A stretch of DNA of 64,000 nt from Membranipora membranacea. Its lineage: Eukaryota > Bryozoa > Gymnolaemata > Cheilostomatida > Membraniporidae. The notes under the pieces are model-generated. The model had not been told where the DNA came from, ran no database searches, and saw nothing but the letters and a program-made list of their open reading frames with translations. Both the position numbers and the translations under genes were made by a program. Where the stretch lies: the NCBI GenBank assembly GCA_914767715.1, contig OU612075.1, forward strand, positions 11,408,001-11,472,000, given 5' to 3'. Positions 23,591 to 33,894 of the stretch are shown here, piece by piece; within the stretch, counting starts at the first letter, position 1, and each line of letters starts with the position of its first letter.

Positions 23591-24298
23591 ATCACAGAGT
23601 AAGGATAAGCAGAGGGGACACTTCAATGATCGTTATAGTGCCTGCGGTTTTTATCCACTGGGGGAAATTCATCAATCTGGCCACCTGCCAATTTCAGAAT
23701 ATATATAAGTTACAGTGGAGTTTTGTCATGCAGACATAGCCACCTTTGATAGGTCATAATTAATTCTGTATTTATCCTAAAGACTGAATTCTAACTTTTC
23801 TGAAATGTCCAATCTTCGAGCTATACACCATATTATTGTCATTTTTTGCTAGGATACATAGGCTATGAGTAATCCAGGTTTTTAAAATGAGTTTTATCAT
23901 ATAGATTTACATAGGGCTTAGGTCAATGCACGGACATTTCCTAATTTTGATGACCAGCCGTCTATCAATTGTCACATGTAAATCTATATGACCAAACTCA
24001 TTTCAATAACCTGGATTACTCTTAGCCTATGAATCCTAGCAAAAAATGACAATAATATGGTGTATAGCTTAAAGCTTGGACATTCCAGCAAAGTTGGAAA
24101 TCAGTCTTTAGGATAAATACAGAATGAATTATGGCCCATCAAAGGTAGGGATGTCTGCAAGAAAAATGCCATTATAACATATAGAGATAATGAGTTTTTG
24201 GCATCCAGCTGTGCACAATTTTCCCCCAGTGAATCAAAAACCGCAGGCACTATAACTATCATTGAACTGTCCCCTCTGCATATCCTTACTCTGTGATA
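23591..24298. mobile_element. Foldback MITE (~708 bp) inside tRNA module 3
   Basis: The two halves are long inverted copies: ATCACAGAGTAAGGATA at the left end pairs with TATCCTTACTCTGTGAT at the right, and similarity continues through roughly 300 bases of each arm to a loop near 23950. Copy 1 of the module (near 18665) preserves the uninterrupted sequence AATAATATAAATACTG, so the insertion point can be placed. AAT on both sides is a candidate 3-base target duplication. No coding capacity. Confidence 0.85.
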
Positions 24299-24360
24299 AT
24301 ATATACTGATAGTTGTTAAAGTTGTGTCCACTTGTCGATGTTGTAGCAATGAATATATCT

Positions 24361-24434
24361 GGCCGATTAGCTCAGTTGGTTAGAGCGTCGTGCTAATAAC
24401 GCGAATGTCATGGGTTCGAGCCCCATATTGGCCA
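24361..24434 (+). tRNA. tRNA-Ile(AAT), copy 3
   Basis: Identical to the other two tRNA-Ile copies, anticodon AAT, 74 bases. It lies 62 bases downstream of the MITE; the conserved CCACTTG upstream element is preserved between them. Confidence 0.97.
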
Positions 24435-24844
24435 TGAGTTTTGATATCAATCACTTCTCATCACACCCACAATCCAAACAAACAATAGGAACACACTCCA
24501 AATGCGATTTGTTTGTTAGTCTGCAATTACAATTAACAGGAAACCACAGACAACAACAATTTTAAGAAGTATTACGGTACTGTGAGTCAAAAACCACATT
24601 AATTATGCCAGATGATTAATGGAAACAGGTATACAATTAGATTAAGGTATACAAGTGCAGTTACTGTGGTGACATACAACAGGGCTTCACAATTTGCAGC
24701 AGGGTAGATTTATAAAGGATGATGGATGACACCTTGTTATTAAGATAATGGTGGCATATCTTCGCAGTGTGGTTGTTCCCATGGTTGTGTGGTACAGATT
24801 ATCGCCCAAATAACAAATTATCTGTCCACTCCCCTGTATTCATT

Positions 24845-24917
24845 GGGGGTGTAGCTCAAGTGGTAGAGCGCTCGCTTAGCATGTGAGAGGTACCGGGATC
24901 GATACCCGGCACCTCCA
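24845..24917 (+). tRNA. tRNA-Ala(AGC), copy 4
   Basis: Identical to copy 1, with G3:U70, anticodon AGC and an intact T-stem. It heads duplicated block A. Confidence 0.97.
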
Positions 24918-26100
24918 AACTTTTGGAAGACTTAACAGGACAGTTCTTCAAGGTGCCAAAATGGCATGTTAATCACCTGTGACGCAATGAGCATACAAAA
25001 TATTATTAAATAACTCCTATACCCTGCAACACCATGAAAGAAGGTAGTATCAACGATCTGTACCACAGTCAGTTGATTGTACCCACCAGTCATAATGTAA
25101 TAAGTAATGACAGGCACATTTAGTGCCAACACACACACCACACACTGGTGACAACAAGGTCCTGATGATGCTCCATTACATCTTACGACATAGGTATCTA
25201 ATCCTCACTCCAAGAAATTTCATTGTGTACCAATGAGCTATAATAATGTTGGTATATTAAAGTATGTTATGTTAAATTATAATAATATGTTATGTTATTT
25301 CATATCATACACCCTAAGTCAGGTCAATAGCAGAGGATTTCATCAATATTTTTCAGCCAGCAACTTCTTACCCAGTGCTACGACATGAGAAGGAGATAGA
25401 GACTCCTTGGACAAGAGAAGAGGTTTTTTTAGGAGAGAAACTTTGGGTTGCAGTAAATGATTTTTCATGTTACTGCCCACGCTGCATGACTTTTTGATTA
25501 CGATATATGTGAGACATGTCTGTTTCTTGCCATATACATTCTAGTCTTCACAATATTACAAAAGTGCATCATATATTTTTTGATGCTTATTATTCACATA
25601 AATTTACTTTTTCTGTTTGAGATCTCGTCACTGACCCCCTGCCGGGACCACCTACCAAAACAAACTAAATCCCTTGCCAAACAAATAACTGGTAATATTT
25701 ATATGACTAATCTAATTCTTCGCTTCTTTATGATTGGTTAAAATCAACACAAATCACAGTGTAGATGATGCATTTCCACCAGAAATTACATCAAATGTAA
25801 ATGTTATATTACTGATTGAAAAGCTGGTTAGTGGAACCGCTCCCTAACTGGTGTGGAAGTATTTGGACTAAATAGTTTTAAAGGTAAATGTTTGGGTGTG
25901 CATTCTTCGTTCTAACGCAGCACTCTATCAAAGTTGACAGAGTGCAAGCCCAGTGTATGACTCAATATTAGGGTTTTTACTTAAAGTGTCCAATGAACTA
26001 TTTGATACCATACCACACACACTCCCAGGTGTTAAGCATCACTCAATGATTTAGGAAATTCTTTTCTGCCATAGCAGAAAGAATGCGCTTGCTCAAAAAG

Positions 26101-26106
26101 TATAAA
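26101..26106 (+). promoter_or_regulatory. TATA box of gene A
   Basis: TATAAA follows GCTTGCTCAAAAAG, a stretch conserved in the promoters of gene B and remnant C. It lies 267 bases before the start codon, implying a 5' leader of roughly 240 bases. Confidence 0.65.
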
Positions 26107-26367
26107 TCACTCTACACATCTTTGGTGGTGCCACATAAAAATAGACGACTCCATACTTGATAGTCTGTTGCATACATGCACACATAATACTTTTCTGTCT
26201 TATTTTTTTTATCTATTCTAACATTTTTATTTTTTTAAGAGTATCTATGTTTTATTTTTGTTTTAACTTTTATTTTGATTTTGATTAATTGTTTTTATCT
26301 TTATTTTAATTTCAATTTTAGAGTATTTATATGTTTATGGTTGCCTAGGACATTATACTACATAGCA

Positions 26368-28444
26368 ATGATGAGGACTATACTCACTATATCACTATCC
26401 TGCTGTGTTTTACTGCTCTCAGCAGGTATGTCAATTATACATTTCCAATGTTTTCTTAAAACTTAATCAGCATTATTAATAATTTTTAAATACGCATTCC
26501 ATCTCCACCAAAAGTATTTGAAACCAATAAGCGATTCAAGTGAATATTAGCACAATTAAAATTATTGTTTAAGGTTCAACTATGAGTATATTATAGTTTA
26601 GCCTGTCTTGACATGATTTGATATGTGTTGGGGTAGGGGAGGGGAAAGCGTAAGCGTTAGTAAGACAGATTCATGATATGAAATGTAATACAAAAACTAG
26701 ATATTTATCAGAAGTGAATATAACAATTCAAAATTGGGAGGGACATTACAGTTTACCGTTTTTGAATCTTGCTCGAGATTCATGTTCTTTATGACAGCAA
26801 AAAAAGCTTTCTATTTGTTGTAGGTCAAGCTTACGGCGCCACAAAGACATGTGACCTATATAATGGCAGTGGATGCACACCAGGATTCCCATTCAGCTTT
26901 AGTTACAGTGGAACAAACAATGTACCAAACTCACAGTGCAAGCGAACTTACCAGTGAGTGTCTTTCACGCTTTTAGGCCTTCAGACATAATTGACAAAAC
27001 ATTACTGAAAAGTTCTAAAAGTTGAACTGAACCAATTTTTTCTGATTGGCTGACTGATTGTTGGCACTTTCCCACACATTAGCCAATCAGCTTAGAGCCA
27101 ACTCATTGGCTAGATACAGCACATTTATGACTGGACAGATAATATCCATTGCCAAAACATGTTTTGGCATCTTTTTGGGCACATTCATGTGGCTGTCAGC
27201 ATGAAGAACCAACCATACAACTTTGTGTTTGGAGCCCACATCCACCATTTTTCCAAATAAAACTTTTTCCTTACAGACTACAGGTTAACCTTGACCCAGG
27301 ACAGAATGGATTCCAGTGTACATTCACGTTGGACGTCCCTGAGCATAACAAATATATCTACAGTATCTCACAATCTCCAACATCAACAGGTGAGTGAGAA
27401 AATGTACAGAAGTGAGTCTATATATTTGGGTTGTTGCTTGTCAGAGCGGGGCAGCTGATGACGTCTTCCAGCTCCTTTTTGCATGTTTTAAAGAGTACCA
27501 AACCAGAGAGAGGGCAACTCTGAGAATAGGCTCAAAGTCGAGCTCAGAAAACTGTCTATTAAAAGGCTTACCTTTCAAACTTTATGAAGACACTACTTGT
27601 TTTTCGAGTGTTGTTATTGGATATTGGTTGTTGTTGTTGTTAATTGATCAAACATGTCAATATATGTTTTCCAGGATCCACATCTACATCTGCCTATATA
27701 TACGGTTATGGACTGGATACCCGAATCAGGACTAGGACAGCATTTTTCTCAAGCCCGTCCTACGCCAACTATATGAATTACAACAAAATGCATACCTCTG
27801 CAGATGACAACCATCACAGGTAACCACTGTAACAAGCTGCTAAGCTCTAATATTCTGCTTCACACCATTATACTTACCATGAATCACCACTCAAAATGAA
27901 TCACAAAACCTTTATATTTATACATTCATATATCTTAGGCAGTGAGACTTTTTTAGCAGGTCTGAAAAGAGTATTAATCAAAATTCTATATTTTTAGTTT
28001 CTTACAACTCACCAATGCAATAGCGTGGCATTCTAGCTTGTCTTTGATCAATTTTTGCAATTACTTCTTCTTTGAGTAGTTATTCAACAGGCCCATCATT
28101 GGTCAAATAGGTTGATGTACCACTGGTGTAGAATATCAAATGCCATTGTTTGGAGGCATTTGCCAAGATTGCAGAACTATTAATTTGGATCTTGATCCAT
28201 TTCGAATCTGTTCAACTGAGCATCACCACTTTTTATTCTCATTACTAGCACCATAACTTTCCGAGTGGAGGATGATAGACTAAGAATGTACGGGACAGCT
28301 GGACACTCCATAAGACTGGGACATTCATACTTATACCGTCCCACTCTCTCCTCTACTACTTTGTACATTGGGCTAAATAGGCAATATGCCAACATATTCA
28401 ACCAAGGAAGTGGTCTGTGCGAAGCACGGTGTCACACATTTTAA
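26368..28444 (+). CDS. Secreted protein A of an unrecognised tandem family (5 exons, 213 aa)
   Basis: Exons: 26368-26425, 26824-26953, 27277-27389, 27675-27819, 28249-28444, all joined by GT-AG introns with matching phase. The product starts with a signal peptide (MMRTILTISLSCCVLLLSAG), predicted to be cut near residue 20, leaving a mature protein of about 193 residues. Six cysteines lie outside the signal: two in CDLYNGSGC, one before exon 2 ends, one in GFQCTF, two near the end (LCEARCHTF). There is no transmembrane segment after the signal, and the frequent aromatic/Thr/Ser strands suggest a beta-rich extracellular domain. I recognise no family. The gene has an almost identical neighbour (gene B), with the same exon phases and length, so this is a recent tandem duplicate. 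The second methionine (26371) is an equally good start. A candidate polyadenylation signal AATAAA lies at 28754-28759. Confidence 0.85.
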
Positions 28445-29285
28445 CAGCTTATTATACATTTGCGACTTTTACAAGTAGACAAGCAAGGTTGGAAGGTTTC
28501 AATTTAATCTTGGCACAGCTGTAACTTAGTCAGAGGAAAAGAAAGGAATACGAAATATGAAGCCAAATGTCACCCAACTATAACTATGATCAATTTTACA
28601 TCAAAGCTCACATCTTTTTCTGAGGAAAGATAACCATATAATCAAACCTCCTAATGATGCAATTCTAAACAAGTTTTTATTTATTTTTATTTATTGACAA
28701 CAATATTCATCATTAAAATTATGTTCTTCCAAATGTGCCAGAGCAAGCAAAGAAATAAAATGAAAGAAGAGAAATGGAAGCCATATATCGTTCGACTGAA
28801 TACTTTAAAAAAAGCGATGTCTGTTGTCTGAATGCCTTCAAATTGTTTAAAGACCTGAGGTTTCGTGGAAGGCTATTAAATACATTTGAAAAATTAGAAA
28901 GAAAAATGATGAAGTTTTCAGGAGATCGGCGTCTCGAATCGGAAAACGATGTACTGAAAAATAAAACTGCTCACAAATATCATCTGGAGCCAACAAATTG
29001 AGTATCATATTTTCAACAGCTTTCCTCAACATCTTTGATTCCTAATGAAGTAATGTATTTTCAGAAAACTTTCTTTCAACATCTACATATAGACTCAACT
29101 CAGGTCCGCCGATAAATACTTGACTTTACCCTATTATTTTATTATTGTTATTTTTCTGGTTTTAATTATTCAAATAACAATACAAATATTAAAATCAAAG
29201 CACAAAAACAAAATTATTTCTTATAGAGAATTTTATCTATCAATGTCTAATATGTTGTAACGCATGGAGTAGAAATGAACTTTTT

Positions 29286-29885
29286 ATGGTCAATGCCATA
29301 ACTCGTCTGAAGAAAGCTGGTGTAGGGGCACAGAGTTTGTTATTATTTTACAAGGCTCGTGTTCTACCAATACTAAGCTATGCAGCACCGAGTTGGTATC
29401 CATTCCTCTGCGACAAAGAAAAGAAGAAGCTTGAGCGCCACCAAAAGCTTTGCTTAAGACTCATTCATCCTGCTCTTGATGATTATGATGAACGGCTAGC
29501 GCGCTTCAACTTAAATGAGCTATGTGTGAACCTTGACATGACATGCCTCAGATATATCGAGAAGCTGCGTAGCAATGTAAGCCATCCGCTACATTCGTAC
29601 CTCGCCCAACATCACCACAGGTAGATATCATCAAAAGCAAGCCCGACCAACGAGCCGAACATCGCTCTTAGCTAGAAGTCTATTTCATAAATATTTTTAA
29701 ATTCACATTTTTTTACTTTTAAATCCTGACCAACTGACATTATTTTTTCATTTTTGTGTATAGGCATGTAGCATCCTTCATTCTTTGTTCGCTACCTTGT
29801 CTCTTAGTCATTGTTTTTAAAACATTGTAAAACGTGATCTTATTTGCTTCTCTGCACTGAGCGGTTCAATAAAGTTCATATTATT
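29286..29885 (+). mobile_element. LINE 3' fragment downstream of gene A
   Basis: An open frame at 29286-29624 encodes ARVLPILSYAAPSWYPFL followed by KLERHQKLCLRLIHP, the post-polymerase segment typical of non-LTR retrotransposon ORF2. No polymerase motifs remain, so it is 5'-truncated. The 3' end (TTCAATAAAGTTCATA near 29866-29881) runs into a short (TTA)n tract. The frame upstream at 28774-29001 shows no recognised motif and may or may not belong to the element. Confidence 0.8.
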
Positions 29886-30104
29886 ATTATTATCTCATAG
29901 ATATACCAGCTGAAAGCAGAACCAATCACCAGCCAGTGCTACAGTGACTGCATTACTCATTGTGTAGATACTTACTGAGTTACTTTGTTGTATTTTTTGG
30001 GGACAATTTGTAAACATCCCATATTATATGTGATATTGCTGACAATAAAAGTGTTGAGAAAAATGCAATGCAATCGTAGATCTAAGTAGACTTTACTGTC
30101 CGGA

Positions 30105-31265
30105 ATCAAGTTGTCTATTTGTATGTGGCATCACTCAAAAATAAAAAAGCAAATTCCTTCTTTGTTGAGTAATTTTCAGCATTTGTGAGTGTGAATGGTA
30201 TCAAATGGTCTGTTGAACGCATGCTTAATCACAACCCTCCAGCCTCCCCCCCCCCTTTCCCGATTTGGAGGCATTCATGGACATGCACTTGGTAAACTCA
30301 TATACATCATTGACTTAAGGCAACAGGAACCAAGAAAGGACACCCAGTAATGCCACCGTAAAAACTATAATAAGCCATTGCTGCGTGTCTTTACGTTTCC
30401 ATACCAGTTTGTGAGCTATTTACCATGTCATTCAGTTACATATCTGTGCTCTATGATGTAACTTCTGGAGGTAATGGAGCATATCCACTGTGATTGGTGT
30501 TGATTGTATATTAGACATTATGATGACCAATTATTACAAAGTTAAAAATTAGATTAGGCGTATGGACATTAACAGTTACTCGTTTGGTCCAGCAATTTGG
30601 ATTGCTTTTTGTGGGTTGAAAGTTGAGTCAGAGAAGCAAGGGAAGCAGAAAAGTAAATCTATATGAATCAATCAAACAACAATAATAAATGCATATCATT
30701 TCAGGGTGTAAAATTGGGGAGATTAGAACAATTTTTGACCAGAAACAGATATTGACTCCCTTTGTTTTCGAACTCACAGGGCTGAAATTTGTTGCCAGAG
30801 GATCCCTCATGGCTTTCTCACATATATAGTAATCAAACTGTTACACAGTGAGGGCAGAAACAACAATTTTCAGAAAAAAACTGTGTATGTGCCCCTATCC
30901 AACAGTGTTTCTGATTTTTAGCTTAGCGCTGGGTGAACATTATTGATCTTTTTGACTTGTAAGGGAGTTTTGGCACAACTTACCACATAAAAACTTGCTG
31001 GTACATAAGGAAATTCGTCTGTGAGTGAAATTTTCATCCTTTTTGGTGTTGTTGTCGTAAGAAGTAATGGAGCATCACAAGGACCTTGTTGTCACCAGGT
31101 GTGGTCAGGTTGGTACTGATTTGTGCCTGTCATTACTCATTATATTTACAGGTGGGTACAATCAAACGACAATAGTACTGTCAGTCAGTACACTCATTTG
31201 TAGTTTTGGGAATTAGCTAATAATATTTCGGATGCTCTATGCGTCACAGGTGATTAGAGTGACAT
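30105..31265 (-). repeat. Duplicated block D, inverted, without tRNA or gene
   Basis: The reverse complement of this interval follows the order of blocks C and A. Read on the minus strand: AATCACCTGTGACGC near 31250, CAAGGTCCTTGTGATGC near 31075, the ACCAATCACAG segment near 30497, ACTTGGTAAACTC region near 30285 in inverse, then the distal promoter near 30140-30220. The tRNA-Ala end, the TATA box and exon 1 are all missing. A poly-C tract is at 30247-30255. Confidence 0.7.
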
Positions 31266-32340
31266 CCCACTAAACTGTAAAATTTTGTGCATTTCATCTC
31301 AACATTTTGGGAGAAGTATTTCACTTTTCATTGATTGTTCTCCCATTAAATAAAATTTTCTTTATTGATAAACCAAAATGTTTAGTAATAATATTTAGTA
31401 TTATTATTATTATTTGGTTATAACACCATTAAAAAATACAGAGTTTATCACGTCTATGTTTCTAAAGCGATGCGACAAGGATCAGTCGCCTTTTTACTCT
31501 GTTTTATACCTTTTTGATAATTAACTAACTTTTACCTAGCCTTTCAAGTCAACATTTTGTCTTTTTTTTGTCATTGCTCAGCCATTATCAGGCATCAGAG
31601 TTCACGGAGGGTAAAAAATCACTTTGCAAGCGATTTGAAATCACACCAAATGACATTGAAGATCATAATCAAATAAAGTCACATCGTTCTAAATGAACAG
31701 AGCACAGATTAAATAAGGCCAAATCTGAAAAGGGGCAGATGATTTGCAAAGCATACCCATTCAATGATGGAGTACTCCTATACCTAATTCAGCGACCATT
31801 ATCATGATCATTAGTCTCAGTATCAGCAAATGTGCCAGCATTCAAATTGAAACCATTCCGAGTATTGGCAACGGCAAGTAATAAAATATATCAGCGTACC
31901 AAAACAATGACAGGCAGAGAGCATTCACTAAAGCCACAAAACCAAAATTGGGGGTTACTGTTACTATATAGTTTGTGTCCGTAACGTTGCTTCAGTGTCT
32001 TTGACGGAAACAGGCTATTTCAACAAGCGGAGTTGCAACCGATTTTATCAAAACTCAGGAGAAGGCAAATCAAATCAAACCTACATTCCGGGGCAAACAA
32101 TCTGAATCAAATCTCTTGAATGTAACAAATCAACAAAGTAACCAAAAACGCATATTCGACAAATGATTTGAATCTCAATTCATGAATTAAAAGGTTTTGA
32201 CCGTACATCTGTGTGTGTGTTAGTATAACTTCCCTCTCTTACAAAGGGAAATGTATGGGAATACTAACTGTAGTGCTGAATGCTTTAAAAAATATATAAA
32301 TGTGCTGAGTAGCCATTCTGGTACCTCCCTAGGCTGAAAG
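31266..32340. other. Intergenic sequence, nothing recognised
   Basis: About 1.1 kb between inverted block D and direct block B. It contains a short TTA/ATT-rich tract near 31385-31420 and no credible frame, tRNA or inverted-repeat element. Confidence 0.5.
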
Positions 32341-33135
32341 TATTAATGAGCACCTGTTGGTTGATTGACCCCACCTGTCATAATAAACATGAGTAATGAC
32401 AGGCAACCTTAGTACCAACCTGGCCACACACTTGGTGTCATCAAGGTGATGCTTCATTACTTCAGATGACAATGCCAAACAAGATGAAGATTCTTTTTTT
32501 TGGAAAAGTTCCTTTACAAGTAAGTTTCAAAGCAATGGGTTAAGCTAAAAGTCCCTTACATGTCAATAGCCAGAGAAAATTCAATTATTGCAACCAATGC
32601 TTCACCGAGTGCTAAGAAAACATCTTTTTTGGGAAGGATATGATTTCATAGGTACACACAACCTTTGAGATTTGATGATTGCGCCTAAAATTGTAATAAT
32701 TGTTCAATCAATTCACATGCATAAGAAAGATAAAAGAGGCTTCCTGCAACATATCTCAGCCCTGTTAGTTCTAAAGCAAAAATATATCAATCTTTTTTTG
32801 TAGCGAAATATGTACTATTTATACTCAAGAAAATGCAACACAGTATCATTGTTCCTTGAAGGAGTAGGGTGGGACTTGTTCGCTATTTCTTGTAAGCATG
32901 AAATGGTGATATTTTGGGCTATCTAACATTTACTCATGACCTATATAGACTTCCACCTTAGCTAGCTAGCTAATATATAGTCTCTGTCTAACTAGTAACC
33001 AAAACTCTAGCCTGTATTTACTCCTCTAGCATATATCACTCCTCAGTTGAAAATGTTTACAAATATCATATTACTTTTTCTGCTAATGATTGCTTCATTA
33101 ACTCGTACTAATTTCCACCTTCGGGTATAATCCGA

Positions 33136-33652
33136 ATTCCTACACCAAAAAGGTAACACTGTTGATATTTACACGCTTTATCTTTTTTATCTATTTTATG
33201 CATCATAATTAGTGGTCATGGTAATATGTTTTAAACAAACAACACCAATCACATTCAAAGGTGCTCCCTTTCTTCACTGGACCTGTACTTGCTTGACTCC
33301 TATACATCAGTGAGTTTAAGCACCAGGAACTAGAAATGGATACCCCAGCGCTTAGTGCGACACCTATAGGAGACTAGTTATGTGGATTGTCAAAGCTATT
33401 TTTACATGTCCGTGTAATTTCATACCAGTTTGAGAGCAGTTCCACAAATTGGCTTGTCATTCATGTATAGACCTTAATGATTAGGCTTAATGATGTAATT
33501 TGTGATGGAAAGGGAGCACCTTTGAATGTGATTGGTGTTGTTTGTTTAAAATATATTACCATGACCAATAATTATGATGCATAAAATTAGATAAAGCGTG
33601 TAAATATCAACAGTGTTACCTTTTTGGTTTAGGAATTCCTATTAGGGCTTTT
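33136..33652. repeat. Large palindrome within block B
   Basis: The arms 33136-33275 and 33506-33652 are near-perfect inverted copies: for example AAAGGTGCTCCCTTTC at 33257-33272 against GAAAGGGAGCACCTTT at 33508-33523, and GGTAACACTGTTGATATTTA against TAAATATCAACAGTGTTACC. The middle (33290-33500) is colinear with inverted block D (30290-30480). The structure is best explained as part of an inverted block fused to a direct one, though mobility of the arm itself is possible. Confidence 0.8.
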
Positions 33653-33773
33653 ACACACATGTAGCCAATGGGCCATTTGGCACCATTCATGCTAACAGGT
33701 GTTAAACATTACTCAAAAATTAGAGGAAATTCTTTCCCATTTTCCAACGTGGAGGGAATGCTTGCTCAAGGAG

Positions 33774-33780
33774 TATAAAA
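33774..33780 (+). promoter_or_regulatory. TATA box of gene B
   Basis: TATAAAA follows GCTTGCTCAAGGAG, matching the gene A promoter. It lies 121 bases before the start codon, a shorter leader than in gene A, which has extra AT-rich sequence there. Confidence 0.65.
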
Positions 33781-33894
33781 AGCTTCGCACATCTTTAGTA
33801 ATGCATCATACAAACAGCCGAGTTCATACTAGATATATAGTTAACTCTTCTCCAATTAAGATTCGGTTACAAAGTCTTAGTAAAGAAAGTCAGG

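Larger units (their letters stand above)
23310..24917. repeat. tRNA module copy 3 (Ile-Ala), carrying a MITE
   Basis: Third module, homologous to copies 1 and 2 around both tRNAs. It is longer because a foldback element (23591-24298) is inserted upstream of the tRNA-Ile; copies 1 and 2 show the empty site. Confidence 0.85.
24845..26590. repeat. Duplicated block A: tRNA-Ala to intron 1 of gene A
   Basis: Direct copy of block C in the same orientation, shorter in its spacer, ending in the working promoter, exon 1 and the start of intron 1 of secreted-protein gene A. The intron-1 motif AGCACAATTAAAAT is shared with block C. Confidence 0.8.

Noticed and set aside
28774-29001. Charged Lys/Glu-rich frame upstream of the LINE fragment
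   Set aside because: No retrotransposon motif and no splice or promoter context. I could not assign it to the LINE or to a gene.
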